From Thermoflexus hugenholtzii JAD2 (GTDB lineage: Bacteria; Chloroflexota; Chloroflexia; Chloroflexales; Roseiflexaceae), in the NCBI GenBank assembly GCA_945881915.1, contig CAMCVW010000009.1, positions 1 to 64,000 on the forward strand: a stretch of 64,000 nt of DNA, in the 5' to 3' direction. The notes beneath the pieces were generated by a model that was not told the DNA's origin, did not search any database, and worked only from the letters and a program-made list of their open reading frames with translations. The translations under genes were made by a program, and so were the position numbers. This document shows, one piece after another, positions 1 through 9,422 of the stretch; the first letter of the stretch is position 1, and each line of letters opens with the position of its first letter.

Positions 1-438
1 ACCGAACAGCGTATCGTTGATGCATACTGTGGCGCAGGAACCTTCACCTTGCCGTTGGCGATGCAATGCGGCCGTGTCATCGGAATCGAAGAATACGCTC
101 CTGCTGTGGCAAATAGCCAAACAAATGCATGGAACAACAAGCTCGAAAACGTCGAATGGTTTGCTGAATCGGTCGAAAAAGGCATTATGCATGTCCACAA
201 CGCCGACGCGGTTGTCCTCGACCCTCCTCGTAAGGGCTGCCATCCGGCCGTCATCCAATCGTTGCATCGTTTCAAACCGACCAAAATCGCCTATGTCTCG
301 TGTCACCCAGGCACGTTGTCTCGTGATCTCGGGTTAATTGTCGATGGCGGGTACCGTATCACTTCGGTGAGTTGTGTCGACTGCTTCCCCCAGACCTCGC
401 ATGTCGAGAGTATGGTCATGCTCGAACGGATAGACTAG
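1..438 (+). CDS. TrmA/RlmD-family RNA m5U methyltransferase, 3' part
   Basis: The reading frame is open from the first base, so only the C-terminal SAM-dependent methyltransferase domain (about 145 residues) is here; the N-terminal part, often with a TRAM domain, lies outside. Visible family motifs are the SAM-binding motif I (DAYCGAGTF near the edge), motif IV LDPPRKGC, and SCHPGTLSRDL, whose cysteine is the one that attacks uracil C6 in this family. The end reads DCFPQTSHVE, typical of RlmD/TrmA enzymes. It would make 5-methyluridine in 23S rRNA or tRNA; the target cannot be told from this part. The frame is intact to the stop codon. Confidence 0.92.
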   Translation, partial: TEQRIVDAYCGAGTFTLPLAMQCGRVIGIEEYAPAVANSQTNAWNNKLENVEWFAESVEKGIMHVHNADAVVLDPPRKGCHPAVIQSLHRFKPTKIAYVSCHPGTLSRDLGLIVDGGYRITSVSCVDCFPQTSHVESMVMLERID

Positions 439-1119
439 TCATACAGATGACTGCTTCGAGCGTTGGAAAGACACGCCCGAAGCATCGTTTTCAGCCGCAA
501 TACACGGCGAAGCTTCGTGCCACCCCACCGCCCGGGCAAACGACGCGTTCCTCCCAGAGCCAACCCGCTGATGGAATGCAGCAAGGGTAGGCTTTGTCGT
601 AGTCAAAGAAACGCGCGTGCAGTGTCCTCTTGAATGGCTGATTCCTAGTTCGAGCCACAATGGCGTGTATGCGGCCCTATTCAATACTCATCAGGCAGGC
701 GTTACTTCATTCGCGCACTCAATGCTGGTTGCGAGGCGCACGGGATCGATTGGGGTAAACGCGAGTGAACGTCGCGCTGCGGTTTTCTGTGCCCCGCCAG
801 CCAAATGCTGCGTAGATGTATTGCTAGGATGCGGAGTTTGAAGGATCAGACAATCTATGCAGTGTGGGTCCATCCGCGCAACAGCGGTGAAGCACGGGCC
901 AACCAATTTTCACGAGACATACAGACGGGAAAAGAAGCTAAGCGGTATATCCCGACAACGTGCAATTGCGGACAAGGCATGATCCTGGCGATGGTCATGA
1001 ATCATTGCACAGAGGGTGCAGCGGTGCGCTGCAGGACAGTTCCAAAAGAGAATCACGGGTGTGCTCTACAATACGTATAACCGTGGTGATTCGCCAGACG
1101 GCGACCGAAATGAGGTCTC
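439..1119. other. 680-bp stretch without a recognisable gene
   Basis: Several short open frames cross this stretch on both strands, but none has a convincing ribosome site or a recognisable motif. Two small inverted repeats are visible: AGTCAT-ACAG-ATGACT at 437-452, just after the methyltransferase stop and without a T run, and TGCAGCG-GTG-CGCTGCA at 1017-1033. The region presumably holds the promoter of the downstream acetyltransferase gene, but I could not place it firmly. Confidence 0.5.
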
Positions 1120-1566
1120 ATGCAACAGGTAACTTTGCATCTCGCCGATGAGCGTGATTGTGGTCTACTGGCGCTGCTGAATCGAGAACTTATTTTGGCG
1201 GAACACTCCGATAACGAAATGAGTTATGTGACGCTCAAGGACTGTATGCAGACATTCCTGCGTGGGACGTACCGAGCCTGGATATTCCGCGCTGACAATG
1301 TGATTGTCGGGTATGCACTTGTTGATGTAGGCGTTGAACCGTATTATTTGCGACAGTTCTGTATCCTCGAATCGATACGGGGAAAAGGGTTCGGTAGGGC
1401 GGCTTTCATGGAGCTCCAGCGGATGTTTGGCGCAATTGCGTTAGACATTGACGTGCTGGTATGGAATGTGGCTGGTGCAGCATTTTGGCACAAAATGGGC
1501 TTTGTACCGCGGTATACCCGGATGCGCATGGAAGCCAGTACCATTGACCAGATTCCGGAGTCGTGA
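1120..1566 (+). CDS. GNAT-family N-acetyltransferase
   Basis: A protein of 148 residues with the GNAT fold. The acetyl-CoA pyrophosphate loop (motif A) is RGKGFGRAA at residues 87-95, preceded by the beta-strand 4 sequence around YYLRQFCIL. The C-terminal WNVAGAAFWHKMGF is the usual motif B (N-x-x-A-x-x-F-W-x-x-x-GF). The ATG at 1120 follows ATGAGGTCTC, a reasonable ribosome site. Its stop overlaps the start of the next gene (TGATG), so the two are co-translated. The acyl acceptor is unknown; pairing with a small-molecule phosphotransferase suggests modification of a small molecule or antibiotic, which is only an inference. Confidence 0.88.
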   Translation: MQQVTLHLADERDCGLLALLNRELILAEHSDNEMSYVTLKDCMQTFLRGTYRAWIFRADNVIVGYALVDVGVEPYYLRQFCILESIRGKGFGRAAFMELQRMFGAIALDIDVLVWNVAGAAFWHKMGFVPRYTRMRMEASTIDQIPES

Positions 1567-2546
1567 TGGATTGGTTGTTGCGCGAGCACCTCGAGGCAGT
1601 AAGTCGGATGTGCAGTATTGCCCCTCGGGAAGGCTTCGTCCCGCTGCGCGCCGGATATGTGGCGTACGTACATCGGGTAATCGACGCGGACGGTCGGGAG
1701 TACTTTTTCAAAACATACGACGATGCCCGACCGATTAGCCAGATGATTTTGCCGACACTTGTGTCACTGACTGCAGCTTCCGTCTGGGTGGGAGCACAAC
1801 CGACTCTGAAAGGCCGGATCGTTGCACCTATGCCGCAGTTTGGGCCCATGCGGCACGGTGCGTATACGACAGTCGTTTTCCCCTATATTGATGGCGTTAC
1901 CCCGCGTGAATCCCCACTGACAGATAGGCAACTGACAAATCTGGTCACGTCCGTGGCCGAACTGCATCGATTGACGGTGACTGATTCCGCGTTGGCGAGT
2001 GTCCCGCGTGAAGATTTTGATGCGCTCTGGACCGAAGCTGTATTGCCTGCACTCGCACGTATCGATTCACCGGGGCATCAATTGCATGACGTGTTCGCGG
2101 GCCGTGGCCGCAGGCTTACAACGCAGTTCCGCAGATTTCGCGCATTGGCGGCAAAACTTGCTGCGCAAGAGCACTCCATGGTCGTCTGTCACACCGACAT
2201 CCACGGCTATAACGTCGTTATCCAAGACGACATTCCGTTGTTGATTGATTGGGAGGGGATGAAAATTGCCCCCAAAGAACATGATTTGCTGTTTTGGGTA
2301 GGTGATGAGCGCTGGGAACTCATTTGGCACACCTACCGGCAGATTAACCATGATATGCACATCGACATGGAGTTGTTGCAATTCTATCGCACACGGCGCT
2401 CGTTTGAAGACTTGATACAGGATATTCAGCGAGTCGAACAAGAACAGCTTGTGGAACAAGAATTTGTAGATTTGTGTGCGCAAATAGACACTGCGTGTAC
2501 CCAATTGACTATTCCCGATGATAAAATTGGACGCGCGGACTTCTGA
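1566..2546 (+). CDS. Aminoglycoside/choline-kinase-like phosphotransferase
   Basis: An APH-type kinase fold of about 326 residues. The catalytic loop is HTDIHGYN near residues 210-217 (catalytic Asp 212, metal-binding Asn 217), and the second metal Asp lies in LIDWEG near residue 229. The N-terminal lobe has a Lys in the sequence YFFKTYD (about residue 50) that can hold ATP. Substrates of this family include aminoglycosides, choline, homoserine and methylthioribose, and sequence alone does not choose among them. The ATG at 1566 overlaps the preceding stop; a GTG three bases upstream is an alternative. The gene is followed after 11 bp by the SMP-30 gene, so the three probably form one transcript. 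Confidence 0.85.
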   Translation: MDWLLREHLEAVSRMCSIAPREGFVPLRAGYVAYVHRVIDADGREYFFKTYDDARPISQMILPTLVSLTAASVWVGAQPTLKGRIVAPMPQFGPMRHGAYTTVVFPYIDGVTPRESPLTDRQLTNLVTSVAELHRLTVTDSALASVPREDFDALWTEAVLPALARIDSPGHQLHDVFAGRGRRLTTQFRRFRALAAKLAAQEHSMVVCHTDIHGYNVVIQDDIPLLIDWEGMKIAPKEHDLLFWVGDERWELIWHTYRQINHDMHIDMELLQFYRTRRSFEDLIQDIQRVEQEQLVEQEFVDLCAQIDTACTQLTIPDDKIGRADF

Positions 2547-2557
2547 AAGGACGATAC

Positions 2558-3499
2558 ATGAAATCAGCACATGCAGACGCTTGGAATCGTGATCGGGCGA
2601 TTGTGCGATTCCCCGATCCCGCCGTTGAAGTGGTTGACCCGCGTTTTGCAGATTTGATTATTTGGCAGGAAGTCGTCGAGCGACTGTGGACCGGAGGAAG
2701 ATGGACGGAGGGGCCGGTGTGGTTTGGTGACGGGAGGTATCTGTTGTTTTCGGATATTCCCAACAACCGTATGCTGCGCTGGGATGAAGTGACCGGCGAG
2801 ACTATGCCGTTCCGTGTGCCGTCGAACAACAGTAACGGCAATACCCGTGACCGACAGGGACGATTGATTACTTGTGAGCATCTGACACGCCGTGTGACAC
2901 GGACCGAATACGATGGCACGATTACCGTTTTGCTAGATTCCTATGACGGAAAGCGACTGAACGCGCCGAAGGATGTCGTGGTGGCGGCAGATGATGCAAT
3001 ATGGTGTACCGACCCGGGTTGGGGTATCAGTAACGATTATGAGGGCGATGCAGCGATCGAAGAGCTCCCACAGCACGTCTATCGTATCGATGCAACGACG
3101 GGGATTGGGCAGCCCATGATCACGGGGGTAGAACGGCCCAATGGGCTGTGTTTTGCCCCTGACGGTTCGCGACTCTATGTCGTAGCGCGTGCGAACATGC
3201 TGGTCTATGATGTAATCAATGGCATACCGCAGCATGAGCGTGAATTTGCACGACTGCCTGTCGGTAACTATGACGGTCTGCGTTGCGATGTGCAGGGGAA
3301 TGTATGGGCTGCCACGGGAAATGGCGGCGCTGGAATTGATGGTGTGCATTGCTATGCCCCGGACGGGGTATTGTTGGGGCGCATCCATCTGCCCGAAGTA
3401 TGTGCCAACCTGTGTTTTGGTGGGGTCAAAAAGAATCGTTTGTTTATTACCGCGAGTCGTTCCTTGTATAGCATCTATGTGAACACGCGTGGGGCGTAA
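2558..3499 (+). CDS. SMP-30/gluconolactonase/LRE-like protein
   Basis: A six-bladed propeller of the SMP-30 family, 313 residues, expected to hydrolyse sugar-acid lactones with a bound divalent metal. The family metal ligands are in place: Glu51 in TEGPVW, Asn135/Asp139 in LNAPKDV, Asn195 in RPNGLCF and Asp239 in NYDGLRCD. No signal peptide is seen, so it is cytoplasmic. The ATG is preceded by AAAGGA at good spacing. It closes the plus-strand trio and is followed by a strong hairpin. Gluconolactone-type substrates are likely, but the exact sugar is unknown. Confidence 0.9.
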   Translation: MKSAHADAWNRDRAIVRFPDPAVEVVDPRFADLIIWQEVVERLWTGGRWTEGPVWFGDGRYLLFSDIPNNRMLRWDEVTGETMPFRVPSNNSNGNTRDRQGRLITCEHLTRRVTRTEYDGTITVLLDSYDGKRLNAPKDVVVAADDAIWCTDPGWGISNDYEGDAAIEELPQHVYRIDATTGIGQPMITGVERPNGLCFAPDGSRLYVVARANMLVYDVINGIPQHEREFARLPVGNYDGLRCDVQGNVWAATGNGGAGIDGVHCYAPDGVLLGRIHLPEVCANLCFGGVKKNRLFITASRSLYSIYVNTRGA

Positions 3500-3547
3500 T
3501 TGTCGTGGGTGAGGAAGCCCTGGTTGTGAGGGCGATGATAGGTATAA

Positions 3548-3581
3548 AAAACGCGCATCCCCGCGAGGGGATGCGCGTTTT
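3548..3581. terminator. Bidirectional intrinsic terminator
   Basis: A perfect 15-bp inverted repeat (AAAACGCGCATCCCC / GGGGATGCGCGTTTT) with a GCGA tetraloop, flanked by A and T runs on the two strands. It lies between the convergent SMP-30 gene and the Agl23-like gene and can end transcription from both sides. Confidence 0.93.
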
Positions 3582-3592
3582 GGGTTGCGGGT

Positions 3593-6500
3593 TTACTTGG
3601 GCATTGCAAAAACCATGATGCGATTGTTGCCACGGTCGAGAACATATATCTTGCCATCGGCACCGGCTGCGAGTCCGCTTGGATTCATGAATGAAGCGTT
3701 ATCGCTCCCGTTCCCGCCCCAGCGGAAGCGTTCGTTGCCGTCGATACCGGCAGAACCGACCGCGTTGCGCTTGGGAACGGATGCGTAGGCGACGCCGTCA
3801 TAGACGGTCACATACGGATCGTCGTAGGTCTGCGCTTGCCAGCCACTGACCTTCCAGAGTTGGATGGGGATGATGTTGACACGGCCGTCTTCGTTACCCA
3901 GGGGCGAGAAGAACTGGACGCGACCGTTCCATGTGTCGCCCACGATGACTGCGCCGTCGACGTCGACTGCAACACCGACCGGTTCGTTGAACTTGCCGGG
4001 ATCAGCACCGAAGGAACCCCACTGATAGAGGTACTTACCGGTGCTGTCTGTGACAACGATACGTTTGTTGCCGGTGTCGGCGACAAAGACTTCGCCACGT
4101 TGACTCACGGCGATGCCGCGTGGTCCAAAGAAGCCCAGTGGATTGTCTTGGTTACCGGCTTCCGAACCATCGGTGACCGAGGCGACACGGCCTTCACCGA
4201 AGTCGGTCGCGCCGTTGCCCCACGTCATTACCCAGTCGCCTGTGGGTGACAGTTTGACGACACGTGCATTCCAGGTGTCGGCGACATAGATGAAGCCGTC
4301 GGGACCAATGGCTACGCCACGCGGCTCGTTGAATTGGTTCTCACCATTCCCACGCGTTCCAATTGCACGACGTTGTGTACCGTCCGCACCATAGATGAGG
4401 ATTTGGTTGAGGTCGGAGTCGGCGACGACGATGGTTCCATCGCGACCAACTGCGATACCGCGTGGGCCGGCTGCATTGTCGAGACTGATGGTTTTTTCAG
4501 CGACCATCTTGAACGTCGGTGATGTCGTTGCTGCGGTAGCGCCGGCGCTAGAACCGGCCAGGTCTTTGCGGACCCAGACTTCGAGCTGTCGGCCACCTAA
4601 GGAGAGACCTTCTGGCAGCTCGCGATACATCAGGTACTTCCACGTGGATGACCAGTGGCTGCTATCGAAGGGCCAGATGAGCGGAGCCAACAAGGACGGC
4701 AATTGGGTAGTATCCAGTTCTGGACAGGCTTCGGTCGCCTTGAGCGTGCTGAGTGAACTGAAGAAGAAACTCCGGTACCCAAGTCCGGTTGGGTTACACT
4801 TATCGCCTTCGGGGAACCACCAATTGAGTTGTCCATCGTAGAGCTTGACATAGTTGGGATCAAGCGCCGCGCGGGTGCCATCGGTGATGTGATCTGCAGA
4901 TGCCATGACGACCGGTGCAAGGATTTGGTCTTCGCTGTCCGGAGCTTTGACATTGAATGATTCCGCAGTGGCAGATTCGAAGAATGTCGCGTCGCGGCGT
5001 TCGATGCGCTTGAGGTGACGGAAGTACCACTGGAACGGCCAATCGAGGCTTCCTGCGCCGTCTGCGCCACCGGTGTCGATGATAAATGGCATCGACAACC
5101 CACCAGCGTAGTCCTCTTTGGTGCGCGTATTGCGGGTTTGATTAATCGACAGCTCGAGGACATCGCGTGCAATGCGTGGTACGTCCGGGGAACTCTGGGT
5201 ATAGACCATTGGGTCGCGTGCAGAATCAGGCGCTTCGAAGTTTACTATGAAGCTCGAGCGGATTCCGTATGCACCGAGGAGCCCAGCAACCACGATGACG
5301 CCGATACGGCCAGCGTGGTTGTAGCCAACTGTACTGGCCATCGTGAATAACGCATACAGGGAGGCAGCGCCCACAAGCAGCGGGAATCCAGCCTGCACCA
5401 GCAGGTTGGTGGTGGAGCCGTCACCCAGCTTGCTGACACCAACTGCGATCGACAGCAGAGCCATCAATATTGTGCCGGGGATATACCAGCGTTCACGCCC
5501 GAGGTCTGTGGGCAATTTCGCTTGAATCTGCAATAATCCCCAAACGACCAAGATGTAGGCGGGCAGCGTGATGTGAATTGCCAGCCAAGGCATCTTCTCG
5601 CCAGCCCACGAGAAGAAGACGAGGACCCCGACAAACCAGTATAGATTGAAGGTGGTGAATAGGCTGAGGCGTGCCTCAGCGCTACCGACAGTTTTGTTTT
5701 GAACACGCTGGACTGCACTGACACCAGCTGCAATCACGATGCTGAATGCGCCCGAAATTGCCAGTGGTTCGTGCAGACCGAGAATGAGTAGGTAATAGTA
5801 CCAGGGCTGATCACCGCGAGCGACATTTTGTTGTGAGCCGAGCCAGTATGAAAGACCTTGATACATCCCATCGAGAATACCAACGGGGTAGGTGAAGAAG
5901 TTGCCATAGAACAGCACAAAAATGCCAGCGACGATGCCGATGGCGACGTAGACGTCGTTACGTTGGTCCTTCCAGACACTAGCAAAGAGCGGAGTCAGAA
6001 TCTGTTCACGTGGCCAGAGTTGTAAGAGACAGAGGCTGATTCCGCTCAAAAAGAAGAGCACAAATGCCAGCCCACTGGCATTTAATGTATCGGTCAGGTT
6101 CCCGTTCCACACACCAGCCAAAATCAGCGCTTCGAGTGCAACAGATGCTGTCGCAATGCCGATGAGTGCCATGGTGAGTGTGCGTGTGCTGGCTCGTTCC
6201 GACAAGAGCCGTAATCCCACAAACCACACGAACAAAAAGCCGATGATGTAATAGAGCTCGTGCGTCGTGACGGCTAAGCCGATACCAGCAGCCATTAACC
6301 ACAGCCATGATTTAGCACGGCTGTCGATAAAGCGGAAGAACCCGACCACAATCCAAAATACCCACAGAAGCATAAGTGCATCGTGGCGTGCAAAGCGGGT
6401 GAAGTAGAGGATGGTTGGGGCAATCGAAACGATGGCAGCCAGCACTAACGTGCCGCGTTTGCCGAGGTATGGTTTGAGCCACAGCACCGAAAGTGTCAGT

Positions 6501-6844
6501 CCGATGCCGGCCAAAGCTTCGGGTAAGCGTGCTTGCCATTCACCGTCCCCGAAGAGGAAGAATGATACAAGCGTCAGCATGTATAGGGCCGGGCCATGGT
6601 AGACCGGGTCGTAACAGTAGGTCGAAGAAGTCATTCCGCCAGCACAGGTGAAACTGCCGGCACCGGTGAAGAAACGCCAAGACACCCATGCATGGATGGA
6701 TTCGTCGTGGTGCATTGCCATATCGCCGAGCCGCATGAGATGCAACAGAACACTTGCAATCAGAATCAGGACGAACGCAAAACCTTCCCACGTCAGCTGT
6801 GGCAGGGTAAATTGGCGATCGAGCGTAGCAGGCTTCTCAGTCAT
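3593..6844 (-). CDS. Agl23-like (TIGR03663) membrane protein fused to NHL propeller
   Basis: A protein of about 1083 residues. The N-terminal half is polytopic and resembles GT-C/PMT-type glycosyltransferases: an early HHDESIHAW acidic loop after TM1, about a dozen hydrophobic segments, and the repeated sequence FFSWAGEKMPWLAIH seen in the TIGR03663 'Agl23-like' family. The C-terminal third has at least five NHL-type repeats (for example RGIAVGRDGTIVVADS and GLAAGADGKIYVLDRGNNRI), forming a beta-propeller, probably outside the membrane. The ATG at 6844 follows GGGAGATACT; a start 30 bases upstream would run into the preceding gene. It is 19 bp behind a paralogue in the same operon. A role in envelope glycan transfer is inferred from the fold, not shown. 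Confidence 0.85.
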   Translation of the reverse strand: MTEKPATLDRQFTLPQLTWEGFAFVLILIASVLLHLMRLGDMAMHHDESIHAWVSWRFFTGAGSFTCAGGMTSSTYCYDPVYHGPALYMLTLVSFFLFGDGEWQARLPEALAGIGLTLSVLWLKPYLGKRGTLVLAAIVSIAPTILYFTRFARHDALMLLWVFWIVVGFFRFIDSRAKSWLWLMAAGIGLAVTTHELYYIIGFLFVWFVGLRLLSERASTRTLTMALIGIATASVALEALILAGVWNGNLTDTLNASGLAFVLFFLSGISLCLLQLWPREQILTPLFASVWKDQRNDVYVAIGIVAGIFVLFYGNFFTYPVGILDGMYQGLSYWLGSQQNVARGDQPWYYYLLILGLHEPLAISGAFSIVIAAGVSAVQRVQNKTVGSAEARLSLFTTFNLYWFVGVLVFFSWAGEKMPWLAIHITLPAYILVVWGLLQIQAKLPTDLGRERWYIPGTILMALLSIAVGVSKLGDGSTTNLLVQAGFPLLVGAASLYALFTMASTVGYNHAGRIGVIVVAGLLGAYGIRSSFIVNFEAPDSARDPMVYTQSSPDVPRIARDVLELSINQTRNTRTKEDYAGGLSMPFIIDTGGADGAGSLDWPFQWYFRHLKRIERRDATFFESATAESFNVKAPDSEDQILAPVVMASADHITDGTRAALDPNYVKLYDGQLNWWFPEGDKCNPTGLGYRSFFFSSLSTLKATEACPELDTTQLPSLLAPLIWPFDSSHWSSTWKYLMYRELPEGLSLGGRQLEVWVRKDLAGSSAGATAATTSPTFKMVAEKTISLDNAAGPRGIAVGRDGTIVVADSDLNQILIYGADGTQRRAIGTRGNGENQFNEPRGVAIGPDGFIYVADTWNARVVKLSPTGDWVMTWGNGATDFGEGRVASVTDGSEAGNQDNPLGFFGPRGIAVSQRGEVFVADTGNKRIVVTDSTGKYLYQWGSFGADPGKFNEPVGVAVDVDGAVIVGDTWNGRVQFFSPLGNEDGRVNIIPIQLWKVSGWQAQTYDDPYVTVYDGVAYASVPKRNAVGSAGIDGNERFRWGGNGSDNASFMNPSGLAAGADGKIYVLDRGNNRIMVFAMPK

Positions 6845-6863
6845 AGTATCTCCCACAGCACAA

Positions 6864-9233
6864 TTATCGAGCACCGAGTCCGAGAGTCATAAAGGGGGCA
6901 ATGGCAGGGCGGACGGCAACGTAGAAGTCTGAGGATCCCAGGGAGGCCCCTGGGTCACGGAACAACAAGAAACGCCACGTCCGGATAGCAGTCTCTTGGT
7001 CAAATGGTTGACGCAGGACTTTGGTCAACAACGACGACGTTTCGGTCGTGGGTGCAGTCAGCCAATCATCCGGCAGCCGGTAGATTTGATCTTCGGGGAA
7101 CCACCAGCGCAGTGGATACTTTTGGATGAGAAAGCCGGGCAGGGTGTTGTCATCGATGGACGAAAGGTTTTCGTCCAGGACAACAATGGCCATGACATCG
7201 TCTTGTGGTACCCCTGGTGAACCGGCAGGTTGTTCTGAGTGGTTGGTGAAGGGGCGCAGGTACCAATCCCAGACTGTTTCGTTGTCGTGCCAGATGGGCA
7301 TGCTCAAATCACCGAAGCGGCTGAATGAAGCTTCGCGGAGATCACGGATGACCCGTAGTGCATCGGGGGATGTTTGGGTGTACACCAACATCTCGTCAGC
7401 AGTGTCACCGGTGATGTAATTGATGCGCCATGAGCTGCGGAATTCGTAAAATACCAAACTGCCACTGAGTACGAAAACGAGTAATCCTGCACTCCACAGA
7501 GCCCCATGGCTCTGGTAGTGTGACAGCGCAATCACGGCACAGATGACGACATACGCCAACGGAATCCATGGCGCGAGATAGGCAAATTGGCTATCTGCGT
7601 GAATGGCGAGTGTCAGTAATGTCGTCGCCGCAAAAGCGACGATCGCTGACATACCAACGATTGCAATAAGCGCGCTCTTGCCATCTACTTTGGTCCGATG
7701 CTCGGCAATCCATGCATCTACCAATTGACCTACCCCCCACGCTGCCAGTAACGTCAACGGGGTCATCGGGTGAATGGTCAACCATGGCATTTTTTCGCCA
7801 GCCCATGAAAAAATCATGAACGCTCCGAAAGACCAGTAGGCTAACAGCATACCCATGGCGAGATGCAATGAAGGCTCAGATTTGCTCTTCAACATGCGAA
7901 TGGTACGCACAACGACGAGCACGACGCTGGCAAGAGCGGCAATCACAATGAGTGGCTCATAGACTGCCAACATCACTGCATAGTAGTGGTCAGGCTGCCC
8001 TCCGCGTTTGACATTGTGTTGCGCTAACCAATACAGCAAAGAGCCAGTTGTGCCACTAATCACACCCACCGGATTGTTGAAGAATGAGCTGAAGAACAAT
8101 GCGTATGGGATAAACGCCAGCCCGAGTGCTTTGAGGACACGGTTATCTGTTGCCAGACTGGCGTAGGCACGAATGAGTGTGTTTGGGGATTCTTGGGCTC
8201 GCTCCCAGTGAGTTTTCCCAGAGCCATCACGACGCTTCCAAACCGCGTACCATAGGCCCAAACTGCCCAGGATGGTGACAGCAGCTGCCATCAGGATTGC
8301 GGGATGGCGGAAGAACTGATAGAGCTTATACAGATAGACACGCAACTGATTGTCTGGTTGATGACGGACACAGAGCGCATACGTATTGTCGACGGTTTCG
8401 AGTGCGCCAAAGCCAAAGATTGGGCCCGGGGCTTTAGTCAAAATTGGATTGTCGATGTAGTCGTCTATTGGCTCGCCAGGACAGACGTAATTGCCATTTA
8501 CCCGTGAGACCGTGATGTCTTCGGTGGGATTATCGGCAGGTTGTGGTTTGCCCGGTAACACAAAGACACAAGCGACAATGAGCAATCCGATTGCCCCGAC
8601 CGCAATCAGTGCTTTCCGCCATACTTGCCAGAAGAAGATTCCGATCAACACTGGCACGAAGATGGCCAAATACAGGTATGCGGTTTCGAGGTCTGTCAAC
8701 ATAAACGAGAACGCTACCGCACCAATAATGAGCCAGCGCGAGTCTCGCGTACGGGCATACCTGATAATCGAAATCAACACGAGTACTTCGAACAACACTG
8801 CGTAGCTATCGTGTCGAAAGAATCGGCCGATGTACAAGAAAACCGGCGAAACGAGCATCACCACTGCAGCGATGATAGCCGCGGTTCGTCCCAGTTCCCG
8901 CCGCAGCAAAAACGGCGTCATTCCGAGGGCTATGCTGAACAGCGCAGGAGAAACCCGGGCAGTATAGTCAGAATCCCCAAAGAAAAAATACGTGATTGCT
9001 CCCATCACATAGAGGAACGGTCCATGGAGCAATGGATCGTGCACAAACCCCAACCCCGCATACAGCGAATACGAGTAGTCGGCATGCAGGGTCTCGTCAT
9101 GGTGGAGTGCACGATCGCCTAACCCCCAGAATCGGGTCAGGACGCTCAACGCCAAAATTACTAGGAACACAATGTGCTCCCAAGTGAGTGTGAACCGCTG
9201 TCGAGGCGCAATTGCAGATGTCTGTTTCGTCAT
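6864..9233 (-). CDS. Agl23-like (TIGR03663) membrane protein
   Basis: A 789-residue polytopic protein, paralogous to the downstream gene's membrane half but without NHL repeats. The first extracytoplasmic loop carries HHDETLHADYSY, and FSWAGEKMPWLTIHPMTPL is shared with the paralogue. The soluble C-terminal part has DLSMPIWHDNETVWDWYLRPF and RWWFPEDQIY, which also occur in related form in the paralogue (WPFQWYFR, NWWFPEGD). The ATG at 9233 has no clear ribosome site of its own and a TAG lies in frame two codons upstream. It overlaps by ATGA the stop of a 20-codon leader ORF that has a strong AAGGAGG. Function is probably lipid-linked sugar transfer, inferred from family resemblance. Confidence 0.85.
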   Translation of the reverse strand: MTKQTSAIAPRQRFTLTWEHIVFLVILALSVLTRFWGLGDRALHHDETLHADYSYSLYAGLGFVHDPLLHGPFLYVMGAITYFFFGDSDYTARVSPALFSIALGMTPFLLRRELGRTAAIIAAVVMLVSPVFLYIGRFFRHDSYAVLFEVLVLISIIRYARTRDSRWLIIGAVAFSFMLTDLETAYLYLAIFVPVLIGIFFWQVWRKALIAVGAIGLLIVACVFVLPGKPQPADNPTEDITVSRVNGNYVCPGEPIDDYIDNPILTKAPGPIFGFGALETVDNTYALCVRHQPDNQLRVYLYKLYQFFRHPAILMAAAVTILGSLGLWYAVWKRRDGSGKTHWERAQESPNTLIRAYASLATDNRVLKALGLAFIPYALFFSSFFNNPVGVISGTTGSLLYWLAQHNVKRGGQPDHYYAVMLAVYEPLIVIAALASVVLVVVRTIRMLKSKSEPSLHLAMGMLLAYWSFGAFMIFSWAGEKMPWLTIHPMTPLTLLAAWGVGQLVDAWIAEHRTKVDGKSALIAIVGMSAIVAFAATTLLTLAIHADSQFAYLAPWIPLAYVVICAVIALSHYQSHGALWSAGLLVFVLSGSLVFYEFRSSWRINYITGDTADEMLVYTQTSPDALRVIRDLREASFSRFGDLSMPIWHDNETVWDWYLRPFTNHSEQPAGSPGVPQDDVMAIVVLDENLSSIDDNTLPGFLIQKYPLRWWFPEDQIYRLPDDWLTAPTTETSSLLTKVLRQPFDQETAIRTWRFLLFRDPGASLGSSDFYVAVRPAIAPFMTLGLGAR

Positions 9234-9292
9234 ATGCTATCAGTTCTCAAACAAAAATCACGTATCGAAAACCATTCGCACCGTTGAAACAT
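9230..9292 (-). CDS. Putative 20-codon leader ORF coupled to Agl23-like gene
   Basis: On the minus strand an AAGGAGG sits 10 bases before an ATG that opens a 20-codon frame (starting MFQRCEWFS). Its TGA overlaps the ATG of the downstream membrane-protein gene in an ATGA arrangement. The downstream gene lacks its own ribosome site, so translation by re-initiation is plausible. No amino-acid run typical of attenuation is present. This could be a true leader peptide or simply a ribosome-loading device; there is no homology evidence. Confidence 0.45.
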   Translation of the reverse strand: MFQRCEWFSIRDFCLRTDSI

Positions 9293-9422
9293 CGCTTATG
9301 TACCTCCTTTTTGCATTGGTATGCCGTATAGTTGTGCTAGCGACATGCTATGCTGAAAAATATTTTACCGCATATTTGTGCATTGTTTCCTGATATTATG
9401 CGTATTTCATGAGAAAGACAGC

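Noticed and set aside
1067-1072. TACAAT before the GNAT gene
   Set aside because: It could be a -10, but no -35 is seen and similar hexamers are common by chance.
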